Of a stretch of DNA of 55,909 nucleotides, positions 37,401-44,778 are shown piece after piece; position 1 is the stretch's first letter; each line of letters starts with the position of its first letter. The translations under genes were made by a program, and so were the position numbers. This stretch comes from Gammaproteobacteria bacterium. Lineage in GTDB: Bacteria; Pseudomonadota; Gammaproteobacteria; Pseudomonadales; Azotimanducaceae. The stretch is from positions 1 to 55,909 of the forward strand of contig JAPPDJ010000176.1 of NCBI GenBank assembly GCA_028824555.1, written 5' to 3'. The notes under the pieces were generated by a model. The model was not told where the DNA came from. It did not search any database and saw only the letters and a program-made list of their open reading frames with translations.

Positions 37401-39370
37401 AGGCGCTCGACGCCGGTTGGTCGGCAGGGGCTGCGGCTTTTTCCGCGGTGCGAGAGCGCACCCGCCCGGTGCTGATGACCTCCGCTACCACCATCGCCAG
37501 CCTTTGGCCGCTGGCTCTCGTGACGGGTCGCGAGAACGAGATGTGGCCGCCCTTCGCCACGATCGTCATCGGCGGTCTCGTCACCTCCACGTTGCTGACG
37601 CTGCTCGTGATTCCGGTGGGCTACATCCTGCTGCGTCGACTCGATGTGTTGTTCGGCCGGGTGGGCCCTTGGCTGATGATCGGCTGGCTCGGTGCCACCG
37701 CGGCCGTCATGGCGCCGCTGATCCTCACGGAGGTGCTGGCAAGCCTGCTCTGGCAGGTGGTGATCACGCTGCTCGTGGGCGGCGCATTGCTGGCTGTGGC
37801 AGTGATGCTGTTCCGGCGACCTGATCGAATCGAACCCGACTGTTCGGCGGGGCCGCCGGCGTTGGAGGTGCGCTATCTGCACAAAGTCTATGGCTTGCCC
37901 GGCCCGTTGCGCCACGCCGTGCGCGCCCCGCGTGATTTCGTCAACGCCGTGCGCGCCCGGGGCGGCGAACCCCTCGCCCGGGCGGAAGCCGCCGCTCGCC
38001 TGCTGCCCTTGGCGTTGCTGGGGGCGGGAAGTCTCGCGCTCGCCGTCCTCGTGGGCGGCGGCGCCTGGAAACTGGTGTTTGGGCTCATGGCTGCGGGCTT
38101 CGTGGCGCAGGGCATTCGCTCGGTCCGGGTCTGGCGCGTGGGACATGCCAGGGCTGCCGAAACCTCAGGCATCGAAGGCTTGTTAGCTGCGCTGACGCCG
38201 TGGCTGGCGCTCGCAGCCTATGTGCTGACGCTGGTGGTGATGCCGCTCGTCATGGGAGAGGCTGCTCGCGCCAGTCTCGTCTGGCCGGCGTTCGGCAGCC
38301 TCGCAGTGGCCCTAGTGCAGTTCGCCCGACGCAGCGCCGTGCGGCAGCAACGAGGACTGCTGTCACCTCGCGCCCAAGACGGTCCCTTGCGCCATCCGCG
38401 TACGCTCCTGCGCGGCTGGGCGCGGCAGCTCGCAGGGCTCGACTTGCCGGTAGAGCAAGTCACGGCTCTGTCGTCGGTCGCATTCCGCATCGAGCGCGGC
38501 ATGGTGGGCGTCTTGGGACCCAATGGCGCCGGCAAGACCACCCTGCTGCGCCAGCTCGCCGGCATCCTCGACCCCACCCGCGGCACCATTCGCCTCGGGG
38601 GTGTGCCATTGCCGCGCATCCAGCGCCACCTGGCGCGCTGGGTCGGTTACCTTCCGCAGGATTCCGGGCTTCCGGCCGGCATGTCGCCGCGCGAATACCT
38701 GCTCTATTTCGCGGCGCTCTACGACATTCCGGCAACGGAACGCACGGCCCGCGTCGAGTACCTGCTGCGGGAAGTGGGGCTTGCGGACAAGGTGGACGAC
38801 CGCATCGGCTCGCTCTCGGGCGGGATGCGCCAGCGCGTCGCCGTGGCGCGCACGCTGCTGCGCCTGCCGCCGGTCATCATGGTGGACGAACCCACCGCCG
38901 GCCTCGACCCACGCGAACGCATCCGCTTTCGCAATCTCTTGGCGAGCTTGGCCCGTGAGCGCATCGTGCTGTTCTCCACCCATGTGGTGGAGGACGTGGC
39001 CGTGGCGTGCGAACGGGTGCTGGTGCTGGCGCGGGGCCGCCTCGTGTTCGACGGCGTGCCGGGGGAGCTCGCGGAAGTGGCGCGCGGGCGCGCTTGGGAG
39101 CTTGCAGCACCGGCGGACGAGGACTTCGCGCTGCCACCAGGTGCGGTGCTCGCGGAAGAGGCGCCCGGAGAGCCCGGAATGGTGAAGCGGCGCGTTCTCG
39201 CGGATTCGCCGCCTAGAGCCGATGCGCGGGCCATCGAAGCGGGGTTGGAGGACGGCTATCTCTGGCTCATCGGCAACACTCGTGCAACGGAGCCTCCCGC
39301 AGAAGCGGACGACGCTACCGACGTTGCGGAAGGCGACGCTGTGCCCTTGCCACCGGGAGCGCCGACATGA
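34484..39370 (+). CDS. RND transporter-ABC transporter fusion protein
   Basis: 1628 residues. Residues 1 to about 1070 are a full RND pump: TM1 near 30-50, porter domains, and the TM4 motif LAVGLLVDNSVVVYEAT. Two extra helices follow at about 1070-1115. From 1127 an ABC domain begins (LEVRYLHKVYG), but a segment of about 180 residues with some four membrane helices intervenes before Walker A (GPNGAGKTT, about 1345). Then LPQDSG, signature LSGGMRQR, Walker B VIMVDE and LFSTH follow intact. One polypeptide thus has a proton-driven and an ATP-driven module. Start ATG 34484; the frame opens at TTG 34469. It shares a 4-base overlap with the last permease. I found no stop or frameshift at the junctions, so this is a true fusion in this sequence. 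Confidence 0.88.
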   Translation: MSDVGATRPSWIPSVRRINFGAMLDLPVRRPVAVSMVYLGIVLLGVVGWQRMPVELFPNLSGDALTVSFSRPGSEPHVVEREILLPLHARVSGLPLVAESWGQVRGSGGSYRVRFEPSADIKVRQLELGRIAAAIQREQPRNTRIDVSANDASAFGTFVMTVHIAGGDGDRNALHDLVEELIVPRFAAVPGVSEALVSGGAGRQVLVRVDPNRTAAFGVTTDDVIAAVQRNVGRLAYLGNLEDENGRTDIVLDGRPASLDALAEVRVADGKEVKLGHVAALEHGTAQARSLFRVNAEPAVGVFIFQEDTANLVRLGKELRERVALLRDELRPLGLDLVIGSDAAQEVEDQLGRLVQLGATGYLIALGVLFLFLRQWRAVAVVGVAVPISLLGALALLFLLGQTLNLISLLGLTLAVGLLVDNSVVVYEATQRGLERGAAPAEAVRRGLGRTARAIVAASLTTAVVFLVLVLVPVASPQFRTLFEIVAIAFLLPLGSSLLVALGLVPLLAHRLASSAAVREVQAARFRREAQGGLARPNPARLYFTGVVAGALRRPAGWVAGVVLAFLVTLLIAVPWVLVRTGSSPAAETDSVELVARFRAGASSVQAMSGAVERIERAVLAIEGVETVEARIEEDGASITVHLLDAEERPTTTNAARVRDVAESATRDGLYLLRPGEGEFEQDGGAGGEGLEGGPARIVLSGPDSRTLERLARDVRLRLESVPWVDKAWPGVSPGMDEIWVQPNRRAFEAFGLTLDDVLPVLQLAGREGQRNRNGYVLPSGREVPVVVERASARDSDLGLGDVASMRVTTDSGVFPVMALAEVQRMPPQPTIAHHNGRRELSVFYTLDRQAPETGPARVAIEDDIAESVRSVSRPDGYTVEVGAADEDSVTDWLKSVLVPAVLLLFLVLAMTFESLTMPVLVLLALPLTLLGAAWILVISDTPLGFTSVLGALVLFGLTVNPAILLVDRMQRKALDAGWSAGAAAFSAVRERTRPVLMTSATTIASLWPLALVTGRENEMWPPFATIVIGGLVTSTLLTLLVIPVGYILLRRLDVLFGRVGPWLMIGWLGATAAVMAPLILTEVLASLLWQVVITLLVGGALLAVAVMLFRRPDRIEPDCSAGPPALEVRYLHKVYGLPGPLRHAVRAPRDFVNAVRARGGEPLARAEAAARLLPLALLGAGSLALAVLVGGGAWKLVFGLMAAGFVAQGIRSVRVWRVGHARAAETSGIEGLLAALTPWLALAAYVLTLVVMPLVMGEAARASLVWPAFGSLAVALVQFARRSAVRQQRGLLSPRAQDGPLRHPRTLLRGWARQLAGLDLPVEQVTALSSVAFRIERGMVGVLGPNGAGKTTLLRQLAGILDPTRGTIRLGGVPLPRIQRHLARWVGYLPQDSGLPAGMSPREYLLYFAALYDIPATERTARVEYLLREVGLADKVDDRIGSLSGGMRQRVAVARTLLRLPPVIMVDEPTAGLDPRERIRFRNLLASLARERIVLFSTHVVEDVAVACERVLVLARGRLVFDGVPGELAEVARGRAWELAAPADEDFALPPGAVLAEEAPGEPGMVKRRVLADSPPRADARAIEAGLEDGYLWLIGNTRATEPPAEADDATDVAEGDAVPLPPGAPT

Positions 39371-40047
39371 AGGGCCAACTGCAACTGTGGCGTCTGGCCG
39401 CCATCGCCACCGCCGGCCACCGCTTCTGGCTGCTGCCGCTCTTGCCTCTGGTATGGCTGGTGTTGAGCGCTCTCATGGTGCTGGTCGGCTTCGACACGCC
39501 GTACGGGCCGGCCTCGGCACAGGTTGAGTTGATCGGCTTCCCGCTGACCATGCTGGCCGTGTTTCTAGGCTTGCGCGTCATCGCCGGCGAAGTCGACGGC
39601 CGAACGCTGGAGATCGCCTACACCGTGCCGGGGGGCTGCGAGCGGGTCTGGTGGGCCAAGCTGGTGGGTGCCTGGAGCATTCTGCTGGTGGCCCTGGCCC
39701 TCTTGGGCATTGCCACGTGGATCTTCTTCACCCGCTATTCGCCATGGGCACTCTACGGGGCCCTGCAAGGCGCTACGTTCTACCTTGTGTTCGCCATGGC
39801 CATGGCCGCCCTGCTCCGCAGCGAAGTCGCCGGCGCCATGGCCACCGCCGCCGTCCTCGCCTTCAACATGCTGATCCAAGGCGCCCCCATCTCCCCCATG
39901 TGGAACCCAGACGCCCAAAGCCAAGACCCGACTGAACTCCTTGCCCGAACCCTCCAAAACCGCGTCGGCGTCGCCTTGGCCATCGCTGCGATCCTGGCCT
40001 TGGCCTTCATGCGCGCGGGCCGGCGCGAGCGGATGCTTGGGGGGTGA
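39367..40047 (+). CDS. ABC-2 type permease
   Basis: 226 residues with about six membrane helices (near 18-40, 52-68, 97-118, 127-150, 155-170 and 203-218). The sequence VIAGEVDGRTLEIAYTVPG is the cytosolic coupling segment usual in ABC-2 permeases. It starts inside the stop of the RND-ABC fusion (ATGA), so its ATPase is most likely the ABC module of that fusion. Substrate unknown. Confidence 0.85.
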   Translation: MKGQLQLWRLAAIATAGHRFWLLPLLPLVWLVLSALMVLVGFDTPYGPASAQVELIGFPLTMLAVFLGLRVIAGEVDGRTLEIAYTVPGGCERVWWAKLVGAWSILLVALALLGIATWIFFTRYSPWALYGALQGATFYLVFAMAMAALLRSEVAGAMATAAVLAFNMLIQGAPISPMWNPDAQSQDPTELLARTLQNRVGVALAIAAILALAFMRAGRRERMLGG

Positions 40048-40157
40048 CGTGACTCTCCGCTGCGAGCAACTCGCGGTCGCCAGGCCGGCCCCTGCCACGC
40101 AAGCGTGGCGCCAGCCCTTCCGGCCTAGGCTGCTGGGGCCCGTCCACTGCGGGAGGA

Positions 40158-40604
40158 TCAGAGTGGCGACGCGCTGAGTGTGTTCGCAGAAGGCTGTGCT
40201 TCGGGGGTCGCTTGAGATTGGGCTGCGGGGCTTTTGGGCGCGGCGTTGGCGGGTTCGCTGGCGACTGCGGTTTCGCTCGGCCAGAGGCGAGGCTCAATCG
40301 TGTTAAAGAGGCCGAGCGCGACGAGGAGGGCCAAGATGAGAAACGTGTACCGACTCGTCGTGTCAAGCTTGCTGGCCAGCGCTTCGACCTTGGCCTCAAG
40401 ACCAGTGAACTTGCCCTCCAATCCCTCGAACTTGCCCTCCAGCCCCTCGAACTTGGTGTCCAGCGCATCGAACCGGGCGTTTACGCCCTCGAACCTCGCG
40501 TTCACGCCCTCGAATCTGGCATCCACCACCTGGAACTTCGCGAGCATCTCAGTTCGGAGTTCCGTGATGGCGGCCTTGAGGTCCTGCTTTGTCACCAGCG
40601 CCAC
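40158..40604 (-). CDS. Coiled-coil membrane protein (DUF1640-like), separated from its N-terminus by a frameshift
   Basis: About 148 residues. After VTKQDLKAAITELRTEM comes a run of heptad-like repeats (VDARFEGVNARFEGVNARF and LDTKFEGLEGKFEGLEGKF), a long coiled coil. A single membrane helix follows (FLILALLVALGLF), then an Ala/Pro/Ser tail. Such proteins resemble the DUF1640/CCDC90 group, which are membrane-tethered coiled coils of unclear role. The start is uncertain: GTG 40604 or 40595, or TTG 40646. The family N-terminal part is found just upstream in another frame (40592-40768), so the ancestral gene was probably longer. Confidence 0.6.
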   Translation of the reverse strand: MALVTKQDLKAAITELRTEMLAKFQVVDARFEGVNARFEGVNARFDALDTKFEGLEGKFEGLEGKFTGLEAKVEALASKLDTTSRYTFLILALLVALGLFNTIEPRLWPSETAVASEPANAAPKSPAAQSQATPEAQPSANTLSASPL

Positions 40605-40768
40605 AAGAACCGTTGCCTTCGGACAACGCTTCTTGCCCCAGCCCAAGCCGTCCTGGCGAGGAGTTCGTCGCCCCGGGCGCGCGCTGTCGCGTTGGCCACT
40701 CGGTCTTCCACTCCGGCGTCCTTGAGGCGCGTTGCGTATCTTTCGGTGTCGATCACGTTCGCGTTCAT
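40592..40768 (-). pseudogene. Out-of-frame N-terminal part of the DUF1640-like gene
   Basis: From ATG 40768 the frame reads MNANVIDTERYATRLKDAG, then VEDRVANATARARGDELLAR, the usual start of DUF1640-like proteins. It then runs into arginine-rich nonsense and stops at 40592. The matching continuation (TKQDLKAAI) lies in another frame, so a one- or two-base indel between about 40610 and 40690 breaks the gene. A sequencing error or programmed frameshift is possible. Confidence 0.55.
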
Positions 40769-40910
40769 TGGCCGCTTTTGTTGGTTGGGGAACATACCAC
40801 TATGCACGATCCGGGACGAATCCCAGTGTAGGACATCGTCCATCGCGAAGTGGGAAATGGCTGGCGCACCGCAGGAGCGCGCGTCGGCAGCTCGCTCGCG
40901 GGCCTTCGCA

Positions 40911-40934
40911 GGTAAGGTGGGATGCCTTCCCTCC
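40911..40934. repeat. GGAGGGAAGGCA-type palindrome copy
   Basis: GGTAAGGTGGGATGCCTTCC plus CTCC, an imperfect copy of the repeats at 34312 and 34388. It lies in the 248-base gap between the DUF1640-like gene and the end of the nucleoside hydrolase gene, where I see nothing else. Confidence 0.6.
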
Positions 40935-41016
40935 AGCGGCCCGTCTGCCCGAGGAAGGGCCTTCCGCGGGGGAGAGGTTCCGCCCCCGCTGAAGGTCTGG
41001 TGGCTTGGTCCGAGCC

Positions 41017-42045
41017 CTACCGCAGCTCCCCGGGCGGCCGCGTCATGAGTTCCTCGATCCACGCCTGAAACTCCTCGATGCCCTTGCGTGGACCGACGTA
41101 TATCCGGTGCGGCGCCCTGAGCTGCCAAACGTGGCCATTCGGGAGACTTGCTTCCCCTTCTGCGACATCCTCGAACCAATCCCCAGCGCCAAAGACGCCG
41201 TAGAGAGCCGCGACCTGATCCCAGCTCGAGCGGCCGCGGAAGCTCTCGCCGAAGTAGCGGAAGTAGGCCTCGCGCACGGGGTTTTCGAACGACGCGTATT
41301 GCAGTGCTGCCCCCGTGCGCACGCTGCCGCCGAAGTCGGTGATGGCGAGAGGCGTGGGCCAGTCGGTGACGACCCGCTGCGTCACATCCACGAGATTGTG
41401 GCGAACGAGGTTGAAGCCGTCGTTGTGGCGTCCGCCCATGACGACAAGCTGGCGCACCTTCGCGGCCACCAGCCGTGGTTCCTCGCGGAGCAGCACGTCG
41501 AGGTTGTTGAGGAAGCCGACGCTGACGATGGTGACGGCGCCGTCCGGTTGGCTGCCGAGCACGCTTCGGTACAGATCAAGAGAATCTGGAGTGGCCTCGT
41601 GGCCAAGGTCATGCGGGAATGCCGCCACATGGTCGAGATAGCGCGACGGGTCCGGTGCGTGCAAATCGCCGCCGAAGGTGCCGATCGGAATGTCGCCTCG
41701 TCCATACCATGTGTTGATGGCAGCGATCGCCGCCGCGCCACTTCGGTGCGTCTCGTTGAAGCTGACGGCCAGGAGCTCCGCCTTGCCTGCGTCCGCCAGC
41801 GCGTGCAGCACGGCTAACGCGCCGACATCGTCGACGTCGTAGGTCATGTCGGTCTCGAAGATGATCTTGCCCGGTGCAGCGTTCATTGGCGGCTCCCGCG
41901 TTGGTTGTGGCGCCTCTCCGGGGGCTGCCCCGAGTGCCGTCAAGGCACCCGCGACGACCGCGAGCCACGTCGGGCGACCCCGCCAAACCCCTCGCTCGGC
42001 TCGCGGCCTGGCCCCAGTCTCCGCCTCCCTGCGACCGTCGCTCAC
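41017..42045 (-). CDS. Nucleoside hydrolase (IUNH family), probably exported
   Basis: Cleaves the N-glycosidic bond of nucleosides to free base and ribose. 342 residues. The calcium-binding aspartate cluster is ETDMTYDVDD (64-73), and VSVGFLNNLDVLL and VVMGGRHNDGFN follow as in the family. The first 40 residues contain arginines and then WLAVVAGALTALGAAPG, which looks like a signal peptide, so the enzyme may act in the periplasm. GTG at 42045 overlaps the TGA of the CBS gene (GTGA); an internal ATG at 41886 would remove the signal. Last gene of an amidohydrolase-CBS-hydrolase operon. Confidence 0.85.
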   Translation of the reverse strand: MSDGRREAETGARPRAERGVWRGRPTWLAVVAGALTALGAAPGEAPQPTREPPMNAAPGKIIFETDMTYDVDDVGALAVLHALADAGKAELLAVSFNETHRSGAAAIAAINTWYGRGDIPIGTFGGDLHAPDPSRYLDHVAAFPHDLGHEATPDSLDLYRSVLGSQPDGAVTIVSVGFLNNLDVLLREEPRLVAAKVRQLVVMGGRHNDGFNLVRHNLVDVTQRVVTDWPTPLAITDFGGSVRTGAALQYASFENPVREAYFRYFGESFRGRSSWDQVAALYGVFGAGDWFEDVAEGEASLPNGHVWQLRAPHRIYVGPRKGIEEFQAWIEELMTRPPGELR

Positions 42046-42452
42046 TCCTCAGCCACGTCCGCTTCCGCCAGACGCAGCACCAGATCGCGCATCGTCACCA
42101 TGCCGACGATGTTGCGGTCGTGGTCGATGGCGACGCCGCGAGAGAGGTCGAACTGCACGAGCAGTCGCACGGCGTAGCGGGCGAGCATGTCCGAGCGCAG
42201 GGTGAGAATGGGCTTCGACATGACCTCGTACACGTTGGTGCGATCGAGCGGCCGGTTCTCGGCGATCACCTTGCGGGCGATGTCGGCGACGACGACGAGG
42301 CCGTACTCATCGCCGTCGTGGCGTCGCGCCACCACGAGCGAACTCACGGCATGGCGCCGCATGGCCTCCACAGCGTCCGCCACCGTCGCGAGTCCATCGA
42401 CGCTGTGAATGTCGGCCGTCATCACATCGGCTACCCGGAGGGTGTTGTTCAT
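42042..42452 (-). CDS. CBS-domain protein
   Basis: 136 residues made of two CBS motifs (about 8-60 and 72-130), forming one Bateman module that binds adenosyl ligands such as AMP, ATP or SAM. The second repeat shows NIVGMVTMRDLVLRLAE. No catalytic domain is attached, so a regulatory partner is expected, possibly one of the two neighbouring hydrolases. ATG at 42452; a longer frame upstream is antisense artefact. 11 bases after the amidohydrolase gene, overlapping the nucleoside hydrolase gene by 4. Confidence 0.88.
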   Translation of the reverse strand: MNNTLRVADVMTADIHSVDGLATVADAVEAMRRHAVSSLVVARRHDGDEYGLVVVADIARKVIAENRPLDRTNVYEVMSKPILTLRSDMLARYAVRLLVQFDLSRGVAIDHDRNIVGMVTMRDLVLRLAEADVAEE

Positions 42453-42463
42453 GGCCCGCCCCC

Positions 42464-43477
42464 CTACAGCCGATATACGCGCGCCGCCGTTCCGTAGAAC
42501 ATCGCGTGCTTTTCGTCCTCGGTGAAGTCGGCGACGATCTTCTTGAGCCCGTTGAAGAGCACCTGATAGGAAATCGACAGGCGATCCACCGGAAAGTTGC
42601 TCTCGAACATGCAGCGGTCTGGCCCGAAGCACTCGATCGTGTGCAGGTAGTAGCGCCGTTGCGCAGCGGCGAATTCGTCCGAGGTGGGCGGACGTTCGGC
42701 GCGGTCCCAGCCGAAGCCGTTGTCCGGCATGGCGAGACCGCCGATCTTGGCGACCACATTCGGGCACCCGGCGATTGCGGCGATGTCCTCCTTCCACTGC
42801 GCGAAGATCTCCTCCTGACGGCCGGCATAGGCGCCGACGCCCAAGGGCGTGCCGAAGTGGTCGAGCACCATCGTCGTCTCTGGGCAGGCGCGGGCGAGCT
42901 CGAGATAGTCGCGATTCTGGTGAAAGAAGTGCCAGGTGTCGTAGGTGTAGCCGAGCCGGCCCAAGGTGCGTACGCCGGTGCGGAAGTCCTCGCGCGGGTA
43001 GGGGCAGGGCCAGCCGCGACCGGCATTGGTCAGGGTGCCGGTGGAGTCGCTCGGCCCCGCATGACGGATGCCACGAAAAAGGCCGTTGCCGGCGCTCTCG
43101 TGGGCGGCGAGCACCTCTTCGACCGCATCGCCCCGGGTCAGATCGGCATGGCTGACGATGCCGGCGATGGTGGCGCGGCCTGCCGCCTTCGCGCTCTCGG
43201 CCGCGACACCGGCGACGTACTCGGTCTCGCCCACCGGGCGCAAGTGCTCGGGGCCGTCGGTGCGGTAGCCGGAGTGGCAGTCCACGAACACCGTCTTCTC
43301 GATGTTGTGCCCGGAGCCCGTGTCGGCCCAGAGGTCTTCGAGCACGTAGCGGCGCCAGTTGCCGGCCGTTTCCCACATGTGGTGGTGCGGATCGACGATT
43401 GGCCGATCGGGTTCGATGATTTCCTCGGTGACCGAGGCAAGCCATTCGTCGGAACCGGGCTTTGGCATGGCTGGCAT
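42464..43477 (-). CDS. Amidohydrolase family protein (amidohydrolase 2, TIM barrel)
   Basis: 337 residues. The metal-binding VDPHHHMWE (28-36) starts the barrel. Later IAGIVSHADL, VLDHFGTP with the fourth-strand histidine, and FESNFPVD near the end are typical of the amidohydrolase-2 group that acts on lactones and small cyclic or aromatic acids. Substrate not deducible. Transcribed away from the ankyrin gene (60-base gap) and first in an operon with the CBS and nucleoside-hydrolase genes. Confidence 0.88.
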   Translation of the reverse strand: MPAMPKPGSDEWLASVTEEIIEPDRPIVDPHHHMWETAGNWRRYVLEDLWADTGSGHNIEKTVFVDCHSGYRTDGPEHLRPVGETEYVAGVAAESAKAAGRATIAGIVSHADLTRGDAVEEVLAAHESAGNGLFRGIRHAGPSDSTGTLTNAGRGWPCPYPREDFRTGVRTLGRLGYTYDTWHFFHQNRDYLELARACPETTMVLDHFGTPLGVGAYAGRQEEIFAQWKEDIAAIAGCPNVVAKIGGLAMPDNGFGWDRAERPPTSDEFAAAQRRYYLHTIECFGPDRCMFESNFPVDRLSISYQVLFNGLKKIVADFTEDEKHAMFYGTAARVYRL

Positions 43478-43536
43478 TCCTTGCTTTTGGAGCGGACGGG
43501 CATGGTACGACGATTCAAAGCGTAGAATCGCCGGCG

Positions 43537-44661
43537 ATGGACGGCGAGACGACGGTGCGCTCCCTGTTGACGGGGAAGACCAGCGACTTCCTCAAGATCG
43601 GAGTGGGCGCTGCCGGGCGCGGAGACTTGGCGACCTTGCAGGCAGTACTTGCGGTGCAGCCAGACTGGATCACACGGATCGGCTCCCACGGCCGCACGAT
43701 GCTCTGGGAAGCGGCATACCGCGGCCGGCTAGAAACCGTGGCGCATCTCGCCGAGCGTGGCGCTGACATCGAGGCGCGCGGCTGTCACTTCACGCCGCTC
43801 CTGGTGGAGATCAGCCCCTATTGCGCTGCGCGCCATCGCAAGCACGAGGCGGTGGCGGAGTTGCTTCTCGCTCGCGGCGCCTTGGTCGACATCCTCACCC
43901 ATGCTTATCTCGGCGACGGCGACAGCGTGGCAGCGCGGCTCGATGACGATCCAGCGCTTGCCACCGCCGAGGTGCCGCAACACGACCCCAACGTCCGCGC
44001 CACGGTGCTGCATTACGCGGTTGCGGCAGGGCATCTCGACATCGTTCGGATGCTGCTCGCACGCGGGGCGAAGCCGGCGCCCTATTCGCTTTGGCTCACC
44101 CGCTTCGCCATCTGGCGCGAACGCGCCGACATCCTGCGCGAACTCATCGGTGCCGGGATGCCGGTCGAACCGCAGGCTGTTCCCCGCGCCGGAGTCCGTA
44201 GCCGTGACGTGCTCGATGTATTGTCTGCCGCCGGCGTCGCGGACGACCCCGACCGTGCCGAGGGTGGCTGGCCGCCCATTGTCTTTCAGTCGCGCGGCGA
44301 CCGAGGCGGCAGCGTCGAACGAGTGCGCGACCTGATCGAACGCGGGGCGGACGTGAATGTCACCAACCACAAGGAGCAGACTGCACTCCATTGCGCCGCC
44401 AAGGCCGGCTTCGTGGACATCGTGGAGCTCCTGCTCGCGCATGGCGCCACGGTGGACGCGGCGGACGCCACCGGCGCAACACCCTTGGCGACGGCGCTGC
44501 GTTCCACGGCGAAGGACAAAGAACGTCTTCTGGCTGTGGTGCGCCGACTGTTGGCGGCGGGCGCCGATCGGCACCACGCCGACCGGCAAGGCCGCACCCC
44601 AGCCGACATCGCATCCCGCAAGCGCGATGGCCGCTGGGCTGCGGCGCTGGAGATTGGGTGA
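43537..44661 (+). CDS. Ankyrin-repeat protein
   Basis: 374 residues with five or six ankyrin units. Examples are GRTMLWEAAYRGRLETVAHL with ERGADIEAR, ATVLHYAVAAGHLDIVRMLL with ARGAKP, QTALHCAAKAGFVDIVELLL with AHGATVDA, and a C-terminal GRTPADIA unit. No signal peptide, membrane helix or catalytic domain. Ankyrin proteins bind other proteins; partner unknown. Start at ATG 43537 (MDGETTVRS); the frame upstream to 43462 overlaps the divergent amidohydrolase and is less likely. Confidence 0.85.
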   Translation: MDGETTVRSLLTGKTSDFLKIGVGAAGRGDLATLQAVLAVQPDWITRIGSHGRTMLWEAAYRGRLETVAHLAERGADIEARGCHFTPLLVEISPYCAARHRKHEAVAELLLARGALVDILTHAYLGDGDSVAARLDDDPALATAEVPQHDPNVRATVLHYAVAAGHLDIVRMLLARGAKPAPYSLWLTRFAIWRERADILRELIGAGMPVEPQAVPRAGVRSRDVLDVLSAAGVADDPDRAEGGWPPIVFQSRGDRGGSVERVRDLIERGADVNVTNHKEQTALHCAAKAGFVDIVELLLAHGATVDAADATGATPLATALRSTAKDKERLLAVVRRLLAAGADRHHADRQGRTPADIASRKRDGRWAAALEIG

Positions 44662-44669
44662 CGGGACGC

Positions 44670-44698
44670 GTAGGGGCGGGGCATGCCCCGCACGGCCC
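44670..44698. repeat. GTAGGGGCGGGG palindromic repeat
   Basis: GTAGGGGCGGGGCATGCCCC followed by GCACGGCCC. The core GGGGCATGCCCC is a perfect dyad. It is a member of the family at 5585, 5691 and 55746, here 9 bases after the ankyrin gene, so it may also end its transcript. Confidence 0.7.
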
Positions 44699-44778
44699 TC
44701 GCGCCGTTACACTCGCGCGAAACGTTGGAGGCATTTGCCCCGCCTCCAAAGGTTCTTGGCAGGGGAAGGACATAGGCC

